Assembly (NCBI GenBank): GCA_016763855.1
Contig: JAESSY010000131.1
Coordinates: 1 to 64,000 of the forward strand
Direction: 5' to 3'
Source of the DNA: Pseudomonadales bacterium
GTDB lineage: Bacteria > Pseudomonadota > Gammaproteobacteria > Pseudomonadales > Azotimanducaceae
Length of the DNA: 64,000 nucleotides
Below are positions 8,274 to 18,131 of the stretch, one piece after another. Each line of letters begins with the position of its first letter. The first letter of the stretch is position 1. A model generated the notes under the pieces. The model was given only the letters and a program-made list of their open reading frames with translations, did no database searches and was not told the origin of the DNA. The position numbers and the translations under genes are program-made.

Positions 8274-9356
8274 ATGAATAAATCACAATTTTTCAAAGGC
8301 CTTAAAGTTATTGAGTTGGCCAGCGTTTTGGCTGGCCCCTCTGTGGGGTTATTTTTTTCAGAGTTGGGTGCCAAAGTAATAAAGGTCGAAAATAAACTGA
8401 CCGAAGGTGATGTTACCCGAAAATGGAAATTACCAAGTGAAAATAAAGAGAGTCCATTTTCAGCATATTACTATTCTATCAATTGGCACAAAGAAGTTTT
8501 GATGATGGATCTAATGGATCCTGAGGATCTCGCAGTATTAATTGAGCTACTCAAAGATGCAGATGTGGTTATTACCAATTTTAAAGCAGGAGGAGCCGAG
8601 AAGTTGGGAGTCGGTTATGAGCAGCTCAAAGCACTGAATCCAAGTTTAATTTATGCCAGTGTAAATGCCTATGGTGAAGACAATCCTAAGCCGGGGTTTG
8701 ATGTTGTGATACAAGCTGAAACGGGCTGGGTCTTTATGAATGGAGAAGAGAAGGGTTTGCCAATAAAAATGCCAGTGGCCTTAATGGATGTGCTTGCAGG
8801 ACATCAACTTAAAGAAGGTGTGTTACTAGCGTTATTAGACCGAGAGAAAACAGGATTGGGAGCCAAAGTTTCTATTTCATTATTTGATGCAGGTGTGGCC
8901 TCTCTTGCGAATCAAGCAACAAATTGGTTGAACTTAAATTCGATACCTCAACGCATGGGCAGCCAGCATCCTAACATTGCCCCCTATGGTGATATCTTTT
9001 ACACCTCAGACAATAAAGCTCTCATTGTTTCGACCGGCACTAATAAACAATGGCAGGACTTATGTGAAATTCTCGGTAACCCTGGGCTCGTGACGGACGA
9101 GCGATTTCAGGATAATAGTCATCGTCTGGCCCACCGAGCAGAATTGTGTGAGGCCCTTGCCAGCGGTTTTAAGGCATACGAAGCTGAAGTCTTAATGAGG
9201 ATATGCGAAGAAAGAAATGTGCCGATCGCGCCCATTAGAAATATGCAGGAAGTATTTGAGCTTCAAGCTGCCAAGGACTTAGTGCTCGAAGAGACCATGC
9301 CTGATGGCACCGTATCCAAAAGAGTCAAAACCGCAGTGTTTAAAATATCTTCTTGA
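8274..9356 (+). CDS. Family III CoA-transferase (CaiB/BaiF type)
   Basis: The 360-residue protein carries the family III start (GLKVIELASVLAGPSVGLFFSELGAK, split here by description) and the KVENK...GDVTRKW substrate loop. It has VITNFKAGGAEKLG, and D172 in LMDVLAGHQ is the expected catalytic aspartate that forms the acyl-aspartyl intermediate. It would move CoA between carboxylic acids. The donor and acceptor are unknown; the position after astAB, which releases succinate pathway intermediates, hints only weakly at succinyl-CoA as donor. Confidence 0.88.
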   Translation: MNKSQFFKGLKVIELASVLAGPSVGLFFSELGAKVIKVENKLTEGDVTRKWKLPSENKESPFSAYYYSINWHKEVLMMDLMDPEDLAVLIELLKDADVVITNFKAGGAEKLGVGYEQLKALNPSLIYASVNAYGEDNPKPGFDVVIQAETGWVFMNGEEKGLPIKMPVALMDVLAGHQLKEGVLLALLDREKTGLGAKVSISLFDAGVASLANQATNWLNLNSIPQRMGSQHPNIAPYGDIFYTSDNKALIVSTGTNKQWQDLCEILGNPGLVTDERFQDNSHRLAHRAELCEALASGFKAYEAEVLMRICEERNVPIAPIRNMQEVFELQAAKDLVLEETMPDGTVSKRVKTAVFKISS

Positions 9357-9418
9357 ATATCCCTATTCGATGATCGTTATTTCAAAATGATACTATGGTT
9401 CTCATGACAAGGGTTCCC

Positions 9419-12400
9419 ATGACAAGTACTCCAACACAAAAACGGAAAGTCGACGTCTACGCAGGATTCCTACCCGAGTTAATCATTGAGAAGGTGTCTG
9501 AGGGAACTCTCGCGGATACTGCGGGTCTTGAACAATTTGATTGCGCTGTCATGTTTGCTGATATATCCGGGTTTACCCCACTTGCAGAGAGTTTCGCAGC
9601 CGAAGGTGCAAAGGGTGCTGAAAAACTAACCGACACACTTAATGCCTATTTCTCCCATTTAGTGGGAATTATTCAAACCCATGGTGGTGATGTCGTTAAG
9701 TTTGCTGGGGATGCTGTGCTTGCACTTTGGAAGGATAGCGGCTCAGCAGAAGATTTAGCTTATGCCAGTTGGCGCGCAGCGCAATGTGGTTTAGCTATTC
9801 AAGAAGCGCTGAAAGATTATCGGGCTGGAAATGTTAGCTTGAGTTTACGGATTGCCATCGGGGCCGGCAGTGTCAATATCATTCATGTCGGGGGGGTCTA
9901 TTCTCGATGGGAATTTTTAGTAGCGGGTAAACCACTTGAGCAAGTAGGAACCGTGAGTGATTCAATTGAACCTGGTTATGTAGGTGTGTCTGCAGAAGCG
10001 TGGAAATACATGCAGGCATATACTATCGCTAACCCAGAAGGTGAAGAAATAGCACCTGATATTCTTCGTCTTGATAAAATTGCAAATCTTGATAGACGAA
10101 AAAACCGACCCGACATACAACTTCGCGAAGAACAGGCGTCCCTTCTTCGACCGTATTTGCCGGCGGCTGTTACACATAGGTTAGATGCTAATCTGGATGC
10201 CTATCTCGGCGAACTTCGTCGACTGACCATTTTATTTGTAAATTTACCTGACATTGACTATCAAACACCTGTCGAAACTGCTCAGGAAATAATGATTGCC
10301 CTGCAAGAATCTTGTTATAAATATGAGGGCTCAATCAATAAGTTAAGCGTCGATGATAAGGGCGTCTCCCTATTGGCTGCTCTCGGATTGCCTCCTCTGG
10401 CTCATGAAGATGATCCTGACAGAGGGATCAAAGCCGCTATAACAATGAATGACCGCCTTAAAAAGCTGGGCATACGCAGCTCTATTGGCGTGAGTTCTGG
10501 GCGAGTCTATTGTGGTGTTGTTGGGAGCGCTGAACGTCGTGAATATACGATTATGGGGGATAGTGTCAATCTTGCTGCGCGATTGATGCAAAATGCCGAG
10601 GACGGTGTCCTATGTGACAAAACTTCATTTAGCCGGGCTGCTGGGGATGTTAGTTTTTCAGAGGCTAAATTTATCAAACTTAAGGGCAAGGTAAATCTGG
10701 AAGAGGTTTATCAAGTTATTGATCTGAACAATAACCAACAAGCATCAGCTCAATCAAGATCCCAGATGGATGCTTTTCCCATCATTGGTCGACAACAGGA
10801 ACGAGACTTGCTCAAAACTAAACTCAATAACCTGCTTGAGAATAGCGAAGAAAGCATCGTTTTCATTGAGGCAGAAGCAGGATATGGTAAGTCCAGGCTT
10901 AAGGAAGACTTTATACAAAGCCTGGAAAACAAATCACTTAGTTTTATTCAGGCGAGTGCCGATGCAATAGACTGTTCAACACCCTATTTTGTGGTACGTG
11001 AATTATTGTTTGATTGTTTTGGTTTTGATGCCAACACAGACGTGGTCGAGTTTCGAAATGCAGTAACAGACCTAATGAAGGGGAGTAAGAACTACAACCT
11101 GTTGCCGCTCTTGAGTTCAATTATCCCGATAGAAATAGACGAAGTAGAATTTACTCTACAGCTTCTGGGAGAGGTGCGAGCTACTCGAACTGCTCGAATA
11201 GTAGTTGATATTATCAAGCGCTCAAAAAAGTATAAACATATGGTGATGGTAATTGATGATGTTCACTGGTTGGATTCTGCATCTTGGAATGTGTTAATGA
11301 CGATGAGTCGAGAGATTGGCCCCCTGATGTTGTTGTTGGTGACAAGGCCGGTGCCTGAACCGACTAAGGAGATGTTAACACTGCAGGGTAGGCATAATTC
11401 ATCCATAATTCAGATGGACAGAATGCCCCCTGAGGATATTATTCGTTTGGTTTGTAGCCGTCTGGGAGTCGACAATCTACCTGATCCCGTCTCAGAATTA
11501 ATTCTTAGTCGAGCGGATGGACATCCCTATTTCAGCGAAGAAATGGCCTACGCACTGCGAGATAACAAAATAGTTGAAATTAAGGGCGGTCAATGCATCT
11601 TGAAGTCTGAGGGCGACACACTCTTTTCAAATGTTGATATACCAGAATCTATTGAAGGTGTTATTACTTCCCGGATTGATCGTCTGTCTGCTGCAGAAGC
11701 ACTGACGATAAAGGTTGCAAGTGTAATAGGTAGGTCTTTTTCTCTGAATCTGCTTCATAAGGTACATCCGGTGAGTCAAAATATCGAAGTTTTACGGCGT
11801 GAGCTAAATGAATGTAGCCGTCTTCAATTAACGCCAGAGGATACTCACGGGAATGACCCTGGTTATATTTTCAAACATAAGATTACCCAAGAAGTTTCCT
11901 ATGGCTTGTTGTTGCATGATCAAAGTAAGCAATTGCACGCGCAGTTAGCTGTGTTATTTGAAAAACAAGATTCAGTGAGCAAGCAACAATACAGCTTACT
12001 TGCCTATCATTGGGAGCGTGCTGATCAACCTCTCAAGGCGCTAGACTGTTTAGTTATGGCAATCGATGAGGCAATCGATGAGTACTCCAATAGCGATGTA
12101 TTGATCCTCTCAAAACGAGCGTTGAATCTAATCGATGCTCATGGTGCTTCAGATTTTACCCACGGACATATACTAAGTTGCCAGGGACAAGCACTTTTCG
12201 AGTTAGGATTTTTGGATGAGGGAGTAGAATATCTTGAATCGGCAGTCCGCATACTTGGTCATGTTATGCCGAAACATACAATTGCACTTGTAGGGAGTTT
12301 GCTGAAAGAAATCTTCATTCAATATCGATATGTAAAGAATCAGCTTGCCGGGATAAAAGTAAAGGTGCCAGAAGATTCAACAGAACAGAAAATGATACTT

Positions 12401-13489
12401 GAAGCGGCTCATGCTCATGCCCAGATTCAGCTTATCTACTATTATAATAGCAATGTACTAAGAACGCTTTACTCCGCGGTAAGAGGGGCAAATTTGGGTT
12501 GCGAATCGGGGGTTGTACCTCGATCCCTAGTAAGAATGAATGCCAATTTGGCGATGGTTGGGGGGTTAATACCCTCTCGTCAAATGGCAGCTTTTTATTT
12601 TGCGCTTGCGGAAAAACAGGCGCTTATACTCAATCATCCTCCGACAACGGCTTGGGTTAATGTGGTCAATGGCACATATAATAATGGCGTCGGTAAGTGG
12701 CAAGAATCAGAAAACAATTTCAATCAAGCTTTTATAGTTGCAGAAGAAAATGCAGATGAAGCATTGATGGCGGTTATTATTACGGCTAGATCAAAGATGC
12801 AACTCATGTGGGGAAAATATGAAGCTTCTCTTGCGGGGTTTAAGAGCCTATACCCGGCCGCTATTCGTCGAGGTGATCCTCAAGCTATCTGTTGGAGTGT
12901 ACTAGGCCAAGCAAGAAATCACTTTCGACTCGGGAAAATGGAAAAGTTGGAAGCGCTTTTATCGGAAGCTGCACCTTTGTTGGATGGACTTCCCTTCAAC
13001 CAAAGAATGGACTATTTGAGTTTAATGGCGCTTAAATCTTTACATGAAAATGATACGGTCGCTGCAAAGGCGGCGGTTTCACATTGTGTTTCGCTTTTGG
13101 ATCGACCGAGTCAAGTCATGATGATATTTGCCTGCACGCAACTAGCGACTGCGATTCTTGAACTGAAAAGACGAGAACCGTCTCTTTCGATCAAAAAATG
13201 GTGGAAGAGAACGCTCAGATTCATTGGCAGCTACGAAAAGATTTTTCCGATTGGGAAACCTCTTTATCATTATCAGAAAGGTCAGTATGAGGATCTATGC
13301 GGAAGTAAAAAACTGGCGATAGAAGAATGGCAATGGGCACTGACTTCGAGCTTGGAAATAGATATACCATATATTTTTGTGATGTCGATTAACGCGTTGA
13401 GAAACACTAAGCAAGGAGTTTTCATGCAATATGAAAAAGAGTATGCAGAAGCGCTAGACCAATTGGGGGTGGATGAAATCTCTAGATAG
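9419..13489 (+). CDS. Tandem class III adenylate/guanylate cyclase with AAA ATPase and TPR-like tail
   Basis: This 1356-residue protein should make cAMP (or cGMP) in the cytosol. Cyclase domain C1 (about residues 35-200) has both metal aspartates in FADISGFTP and GDVVKFAGDAVLALW. C2 (about 255-420) has NKLSVDDKG, SIGVSSGRVYCGVVG and YTIMGDSVNLAARL. An AAA/NACHT-like ATPase follows, with Walker A AEAGYGKSR and Walker B MVMVIDDVHWLD, then about 600 helical TPR-like residues. The order, and phrases such as EFLVAGKPLEQV, match mammalian soluble adenylyl cyclase. In-frame ATGs lie at 9395, 9404 and 9419. Only 9419 has a good ribosome site (AAGGG, 5-base spacing). The 3' end overlaps the converging gene by 8 bases. 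Confidence 0.9.
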   Translation: MTSTPTQKRKVDVYAGFLPELIIEKVSEGTLADTAGLEQFDCAVMFADISGFTPLAESFAAEGAKGAEKLTDTLNAYFSHLVGIIQTHGGDVVKFAGDAVLALWKDSGSAEDLAYASWRAAQCGLAIQEALKDYRAGNVSLSLRIAIGAGSVNIIHVGGVYSRWEFLVAGKPLEQVGTVSDSIEPGYVGVSAEAWKYMQAYTIANPEGEEIAPDILRLDKIANLDRRKNRPDIQLREEQASLLRPYLPAAVTHRLDANLDAYLGELRRLTILFVNLPDIDYQTPVETAQEIMIALQESCYKYEGSINKLSVDDKGVSLLAALGLPPLAHEDDPDRGIKAAITMNDRLKKLGIRSSIGVSSGRVYCGVVGSAERREYTIMGDSVNLAARLMQNAEDGVLCDKTSFSRAAGDVSFSEAKFIKLKGKVNLEEVYQVIDLNNNQQASAQSRSQMDAFPIIGRQQERDLLKTKLNNLLENSEESIVFIEAEAGYGKSRLKEDFIQSLENKSLSFIQASADAIDCSTPYFVVRELLFDCFGFDANTDVVEFRNAVTDLMKGSKNYNLLPLLSSIIPIEIDEVEFTLQLLGEVRATRTARIVVDIIKRSKKYKHMVMVIDDVHWLDSASWNVLMTMSREIGPLMLLLVTRPVPEPTKEMLTLQGRHNSSIIQMDRMPPEDIIRLVCSRLGVDNLPDPVSELILSRADGHPYFSEEMAYALRDNKIVEIKGGQCILKSEGDTLFSNVDIPESIEGVITSRIDRLSAAEALTIKVASVIGRSFSLNLLHKVHPVSQNIEVLRRELNECSRLQLTPEDTHGNDPGYIFKHKITQEVSYGLLLHDQSKQLHAQLAVLFEKQDSVSKQQYSLLAYHWERADQPLKALDCLVMAIDEAIDEYSNSDVLILSKRALNLIDAHGASDFTHGHILSCQGQALFELGFLDEGVEYLESAVRILGHVMPKHTIALVGSLLKEIFIQYRYVKNQLAGIKVKVPEDSTEQKMILEAAHAHAQIQLIYYYNSNVLRTLYSAVRGANLGCESGVVPRSLVRMNANLAMVGGLIPSRQMAAFYFALAEKQALILNHPPTTAWVNVVNGTYNNGVGKWQESENNFNQAFIVAEENADEALMAVIITARSKMQLMWGKYEASLAGFKSLYPAAIRRGDPQAICWSVLGQARNHFRLGKMEKLEALLSEAAPLLDGLPFNQRMDYLSLMALKSLHENDTVAAKAAVSHCVSLLDRPSQVMMIFACTQLATAILELKRREPSLSIKKWWKRTLRFIGSYEKIFPIGKPLYHYQKGQYEDLCGSKKLAIEEWQWALTSSLEIDIPYIFVMSINALRNTKQGVFMQYEKEYAEALDQLGVDEISR

Positions 13490-13967
13490 ATAGGGGCCGA
13501 TAGCGGACAAGAGAACGTTCACCATTGGCGAGCTCTTTCTTAAAAACTGAGCCCCAACGTAACCACCCAAGTGGATATTTCTCTCCAAACATCTCAAGGA
13601 CTTTACGGTGAGTCACAGGGTCTGAACTAATAGAAGAAATTGCGCTAATTCTGGGCAGATTTTTATAGTCGGCCTTTGTCCATATCCCTAAATCACCTAC
13701 CCAGATTCGGGTGCGCTCTAGGCCGAGCTTTGGAGCTTTAGCCCTCCAGCTCTTGGATTTAGTACAGACATAGATATCTACACCGTCCCATACGTACCAA
13801 ATTTCAGATTGGCAGCTACTTTCCTTGCCGTTGGTTTGAATGGGGGTTAAATAAATCAAATCGGATGACTGCAGTTGTGCACTAATTTCTGCTGAAAAAG
13901 CCTTGGGTAAACCAGACAATCCCAGGCCCATGAGTGAAAATTGCAATAGTTCTCGCCGGTTTAACAT
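13482..13967 (-). CDS. Small exported protein, possible split-barrel (pyridoxamine oxidase-like) fold
   Basis: The 161-residue product has a signal with NRRELLQFSLMGLGLSG. The paired arginines before a short hydrophobic run suggest Tat export, and the cleavage region is about AFSAE. The mature part alternates strands (SEIWYVWDGVDIYVCT, RTRIWVGDLGIW) much like flavin-binding split-barrel proteins. I see no diagnostic cofactor residues, so the fold is an inference. It converges on the cyclase gene with an 8-base overlap of the two 3' ends. Confidence 0.6.
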   Translation of the reverse strand: MLNRRELLQFSLMGLGLSGLPKAFSAEISAQLQSSDLIYLTPIQTNGKESSCQSEIWYVWDGVDIYVCTKSKSWRAKAPKLGLERTRIWVGDLGIWTKADYKNLPRISAISSISSDPVTHRKVLEMFGEKYPLGWLRWGSVFKKELANGERSLVRYRPLSI

Positions 13968-14179
13968 GCAGTAGCTCCTAAAGGTCCGGTTTAAGGGTTC
14001 GTTTTCAGATTATTAGCTTGCTATTACTAATAGAGACCGCAAATTATAGCAAGAGTTTCGCATTTGTTTCGTTCTATAGGGAATGCCGTGAAATAAGTAT
14101 TGAATTTCCGAGCTACACCCGTATACTCGCGGCCCTTCATGCCTGCTGAATAATGCAGGTAACTATTCAGGAAACCCCC
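13968..14179. promoter_or_regulatory. Divergent intergenic region upstream of the DEAD-box helicase
   Basis: This AT-rich gap lies between two divergent genes and must hold both promoters. An imperfect inverted repeat, TATTAG...CTAATA, lies near 14010-14031. An AGGA ribosome site (14169-14172) sits 7 bases before the helicase ATG at 14180. Cold-inducible helicase genes of this type often have long structured leaders; nothing here proves one. Confidence 0.3.
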
Positions 14180-15979
14180 ATGTCCGACCCAATCCAATTC
14201 AGTAATCTTAAGCTTCCCGCCCCAATATTAAAGGCTCTCGATGATGTGGGTTATGAAACGCCTTCTCCCATTCAGGCAGAAACAATACCGCCCCTGTTAG
14301 AGGGACGCGATGTCTTGGGTCATGCACCGACAGGAACGGGTAAGACAGCGGCCTTTGCATTACCCTTATTGTCTCGATTGGATATGACAAGCAAGCAAGT
14401 GCAAATCATGATTTTAGCCCCGACCCGGGAACTTGCGATTCAGGTTTCAGAGGCATTAATGAAATATGCTGCCCATATTAAGGGATTTAATGTTTTACCC
14501 ATCTATGGCGGACAACCTTACTCAGGACAAATACACCAGTTAAAAAGAGGTGTACAGGCGGTTGTCGGGACCCCAGGTCGCGTAATGGATCACATGAGAA
14601 AAGGCACACTCAAGCTAAACAATTTGCAAGCCCTAGTATTAGATGAAGCCGATGAAATGCTGCGGATGGGTTTCATTGATGATGTTGAGTGGATACTAGA
14701 GCAGACACCTAAGACGCGTCAGATTGCTTTGTTTTCGGCCACTATGCCAACCCAAATCAAAAAGATCGCCCAACGCTATTTAACAGATCCTGTTGAAATC
14801 AAAATTAAAACTAAAACAGCGACAGCAGAATCGATTCGCCAGCGATACTGGCTGGTCAGCCATTTACATAAGCTCGATGCACTGACTAGGATTCTGGAAG
14901 TTGAACCTTTCGATGCAATGTTGATATTTGTCAGAACAAAAATTGCAACGTCTGAGCTTGCGGAAAAACTTCAGGCACGTGGATATGCGGTGGCGCCTCT
15001 TAACGGAGATATCCTGCAAAAGCAGCGTGAACAAACCGTAGAAAAACTTAAAAATGGCACGCTAGACATTATTGTTGCGACGGATGTTGCCGCTCGTGGT
15101 TTGGATGTCAGTCGCATATCCCACGTCATAAATTACGACATACCTTATGACACTGAAACCTATATTCATCGAATTGGCCGAACCGGTCGCGCGGGTCGTG
15201 AAGGAGATGCCATCCTTTTTGTAGCTCCCCGTGAACAGCGCATGCTAAAAGCGATTGAAAAGGCCACTAGAAAACCCATTGATAGGCTGGAATTGCCGAC
15301 AACTGAAATGGTGAACAATAAACGTATCGCTAATTTCAAACAGAGCATAAGCGATACGATAGCGTCAGGAGAACTTGAGTTTCTACAGAATATATTGTCT
15401 CAATATGAGCAAGAACATGATACGCCGGCGATTGAAGTTGCTGCGGCACTGGCGAAAATGTTTATGGGAGATCGTTCTTTACTGTTAGAAGAAAAGGTAA
15501 GGTCGAAAAAGAAAACTGACAAGGCTAGAAGTTCAGAGCGCGGTGATCGTGGAACGAGAAGATCTAAATCAAAAGCAACACCTGAGGGCTTGGAGCGATA
15601 CCGAATTGAGGTGGGGCATGATCATGAAGTGCAGCCGGGCAATATTGTCGGTGCAATAACCAATGAAGCTGGTTTGGATGCAGATAATATTGGCCATATT
15701 GATATTCAGGATGATCATAGCTTTGTTGATTTGCCAGAAGGTATGCCAAGGGACGTATTTAGAGATCTGAAGAAAGCCTGGGTTTGTGGCAGGCGACTCA
15801 ATATTTCGCGTTTCGATCCCGAGGGTAGAAAGAAACGTGAAGCTAATCAGAATAGTTCTGATGATAGCGTGAAAGGCGGTAGAGCGTCGGGGCTAGGGAA
15901 AAAGAAAGATCGTAAACCCAGAGCTGGAAAGAAAAGCGATAAAAAGGTGAAGAAGAGAAAGCCCAAGAAGGAAGACTAA
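14180..15979 (+). CDS. deaD: DEAD-box ATP-dependent RNA helicase DeaD/CsdA
   Basis: The 599-residue protein unwinds RNA, typically in ribosome assembly and mRNA turnover at low temperature. It contains the Q motif (TPSPIQAETIP), Walker A APTGTGKT, PTRELAIQ, TPGRVMDH, DEADEML, SAT, and the helicase C motifs VATDVAARGLDV and HRIGRTGRAGR. A DbpA-type RNA-binding domain lies at about residues 475-550, followed by a lysine-rich tail (KKKDRKPRAGKKSDKK). ATG 14180 is preferred over 14153 for its ribosome site and normal start MSDPIQFSNL. The next gene begins 2 bases after the stop. Confidence 0.93.
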   Translation: MSDPIQFSNLKLPAPILKALDDVGYETPSPIQAETIPPLLEGRDVLGHAPTGTGKTAAFALPLLSRLDMTSKQVQIMILAPTRELAIQVSEALMKYAAHIKGFNVLPIYGGQPYSGQIHQLKRGVQAVVGTPGRVMDHMRKGTLKLNNLQALVLDEADEMLRMGFIDDVEWILEQTPKTRQIALFSATMPTQIKKIAQRYLTDPVEIKIKTKTATAESIRQRYWLVSHLHKLDALTRILEVEPFDAMLIFVRTKIATSELAEKLQARGYAVAPLNGDILQKQREQTVEKLKNGTLDIIVATDVAARGLDVSRISHVINYDIPYDTETYIHRIGRTGRAGREGDAILFVAPREQRMLKAIEKATRKPIDRLELPTTEMVNNKRIANFKQSISDTIASGELEFLQNILSQYEQEHDTPAIEVAAALAKMFMGDRSLLLEEKVRSKKKTDKARSSERGDRGTRRSKSKATPEGLERYRIEVGHDHEVQPGNIVGAITNEAGLDADNIGHIDIQDDHSFVDLPEGMPRDVFRDLKKAWVCGRRLNISRFDPEGRKKREANQNSSDDSVKGGRASGLGKKKDRKPRAGKKSDKKVKKRKPKKED

Positions 15980-15980
15980 G

Positions 15981-16520
15981 TTGATTATTGCAAAATCTCA
16001 GCGTTTGACGCTTCGACATTTGTCGAGATCAGATGCCGAATTCATTTTGCATATTTATAATACCGAGGGTTTCCTCCGTTTCATTGGAGATAGAAATATC
16101 CGCAGTCTAAGTGACGCGCGAGATTTCTTAACTGGCGGTCCACTCAAGATGTACAAGGAACATGGCATTAGCCTTTATCGTGTTGAGCATAACGACAGCG
16201 GTAAGGTGGTTGGTCTCTGTGGTCTCATCAAGCGGGATACCCTTGATGACATCGATTTAGGTTATGCCTTTCTGCCGGAACACTGCGGTAATGGTTATGC
16301 CCTTGAAGCCGCAAAGTTAAGCCTCGATTATGCTAAGGCCAAACTTGGACTCGACCGTGTTGTAGCGATCACTCAAGTCGATAATCTGGCTTCAATATCT
16401 CTTCTAAAAAAACTCGGAATGCAACGAGAGGGCAGCTATGTCAATGGAGCTGGCCAAAAGGAGGAAGTTGAGATTGATATATACGGTCTTAATCTTCGTC
16501 ATATTAAGGAAGCATCCTAA
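15981..16520 (+). CDS. GNAT N-acetyltransferase, RimJ/RimL-like
   Basis: The 179-residue protein starts at a TTG one base after the helicase stop. It shows the RimJ/RimL layout: SQRLTLRHLSRSDAEFI at the N-terminus, an acetyl-CoA binding loop in FLPEHCGNGYALEAA, and VDNLASISLLKKLGM near the end. It would acetylate a protein N-terminus or a small amine. The stop and the next start overlap as TAATG, so it is coupled to the VOC gene. Confidence 0.82.
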   Translation: MIIAKSQRLTLRHLSRSDAEFILHIYNTEGFLRFIGDRNIRSLSDARDFLTGGPLKMYKEHGISLYRVEHNDSGKVVGLCGLIKRDTLDDIDLGYAFLPEHCGNGYALEAAKLSLDYAKAKLGLDRVVAITQVDNLASISLLKKLGMQREGSYVNGAGQKEEVEIDIYGLNLRHIKEAS

Positions 16521-17098
16521 TGCCATACCTTGATCACATTATGTATTCTTGCTCTGACCTCGATCAGGGTAGCCAATATTTCGCCTCTCTTTTAGGTATT
16601 GAACCCGCCTTCGGTGGCGTGCATCTTGGTAAGGGTACGCAAAACGCACTGTTTTCACTTGATAATAATCAGTACTTTGAAATTATCGCCCCAGACCCTG
16701 CTCAAAATATAAGTAGTGAGTTTATCAAAAGCACAGGTATAAAAACTTGGGCTGTTGCCTCGAATGATTTACTGCGTGACAAAGAGATTGCATCTTCACT
16801 GGGATGGGACTCAAATCTGATCTCCATGTCTCGGGAAACCCCAGACGGAGGCTTATTGAAGTGGGAGCTTCTCTTTGTCTCGGGTCATGATTTTGGCTAT
16901 CATTTTCCTTTTTTTATCAACTGGCTTGGAGAAACTAATCCTTCGCAAAGCACACCGAGGGGATGCACCCTTCAAACTTTTATGATTTCAACAGAGAATG
17001 CAGAAGCATTTAGTGATCTACTCGATCGATTCCAAATTGAAGAAGTGCTTGTTGAGCAGGGATCCCCATTATTTACTGCAACGCTCTCCACGCCCTAA
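16520..17098 (+). CDS. Glyoxalase-like (VOC superfamily) domain protein
   Basis: The 192-residue product begins LDHIMYSCSDLDQGSQYFASLLG, as described in pieces: the YLDHIMY strand and the helix after it are typical of VOC folds. FGGVHLGKGTQNALFSL and YFEIIAPDP follow, a pattern seen in PF13468-type glyoxalase-like proteins. The metal ligand set is not evident and no substrate can be named. The start ATG shares its A with the TAA stop of the acetyltransferase gene. Confidence 0.75.
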   Translation: MPYLDHIMYSCSDLDQGSQYFASLLGIEPAFGGVHLGKGTQNALFSLDNNQYFEIIAPDPAQNISSEFIKSTGIKTWAVASNDLLRDKEIASSLGWDSNLISMSRETPDGGLLKWELLFVSGHDFGYHFPFFINWLGETNPSQSTPRGCTLQTFMISTENAEAFSDLLDRFQIEEVLVEQGSPLFTATLSTP

Positions 17099-17240
17099 GG
17101 AATTGTGCTGATTAACTAGTTTTGAGCATACTCGGTTCTTAGCATCTTTGATCAAGATAGTTATCAATAGTTATCAAGACAGTTGTGTTCATCCCCCGAT
17201 CTTATTAGTCTTCACTTTCTTTTGTGGAACTCAAATAATC

Positions 17241-18119
17241 ATGATGCTAGAGAAGATTTCAAGCAATTACTGTTTTGATGGCGAGCAACTCCGTTTTCGA
17301 CATGATTCAGAAGTTCTTTCCTGCTCGATGAATTTTTCAATTTATCTACCTAAGGCAGCTGTGCGTGCCATAGAAGAGGGCTTGCGAACTTCTTTCCCAA
17401 CGCTTTACTGGTTGTCGGGCCTTACCTGTACGGATGAAAATTTTGTGCAAAAAGCGGGGGCTCAATCAATTGCCTCAGAATTGGGATTGATTCTCATCAT
17501 TCCTGATACTAGCCCTCGGGGTGAAGAGGTGCCTGATGATAAAGCCGCTGCTTACGATTTTGGATTAGGGGCTGGGTTCTATTTGAATGCCACTGAAGCC
17601 CCTTTCAATAAACATTATCAAATGTATGATTACATCTGCCATGAATTGCCGAGTATTGTAGAAGCCAACTTTCCGATTAATAGAGATGCGCAATCTATAT
17701 TCGGGCATTCAATGGGAGGACATGGAGCTTTGACCATTGCTTTAAAGAATGCTGAACGATTTAAGTCTGTCTCCGCCTTTTCGCCTATTTGCGCTACAAC
17801 AAATTGTCCATGGGGTGAAAAGGCACTGAGTCTGTATCTCGGAGATAATAGGAAATCATGGTTAGAGTATGACGCGGCTCATCTAATTCGTCACAGTAAA
17901 AATCACATACCCATGCTAATTGATCAAGGCTCGGCTGATGATTTTCTTAAAGATCAATTGAAACCAGAATTACTATTAGCTGCCTGCCAGGAAGCAGGAT
18001 ATCCAGTCCAATACAATCTTCGTCCCGGTTACGACCATAGTTTCTTTTTTATTGCATCATATATAGAATCTCATATACGATTTCACCACGAAATATTGAC
18101 TGGCTCTAAAATAGTGTAA
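17241..18119 (+). CDS. fghA: S-formylglutathione hydrolase
   Basis: The esterase hydrolyses S-formylglutathione to formate and glutathione, the last step of glutathione-dependent formaldehyde detoxification. Family features include WLSGLTCTDENF, PDTSPRGEEVPDD, GAGFYLNATEAPF and the nucleophile motif GHSMGGHGAL. SADDF carries the acid and PGYDHSFFF the catalytic His. I start at 17241 (MMLEKISSN, 292 residues). The 31 residues coded upstream from 17148 are not typical of the family. The usual partner, adhC, is not nearby. Confidence 0.9.
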   Translation: MMLEKISSNYCFDGEQLRFRHDSEVLSCSMNFSIYLPKAAVRAIEEGLRTSFPTLYWLSGLTCTDENFVQKAGAQSIASELGLILIIPDTSPRGEEVPDDKAAAYDFGLGAGFYLNATEAPFNKHYQMYDYICHELPSIVEANFPINRDAQSIFGHSMGGHGALTIALKNAERFKSVSAFSPICATTNCPWGEKALSLYLGDNRKSWLEYDAAHLIRHSKNHIPMLIDQGSADDFLKDQLKPELLLAACQEAGYPVQYNLRPGYDHSFFFIASYIESHIRFHHEILTGSKIV

Positions 18120-18131
18120 AGGATAATAAAG

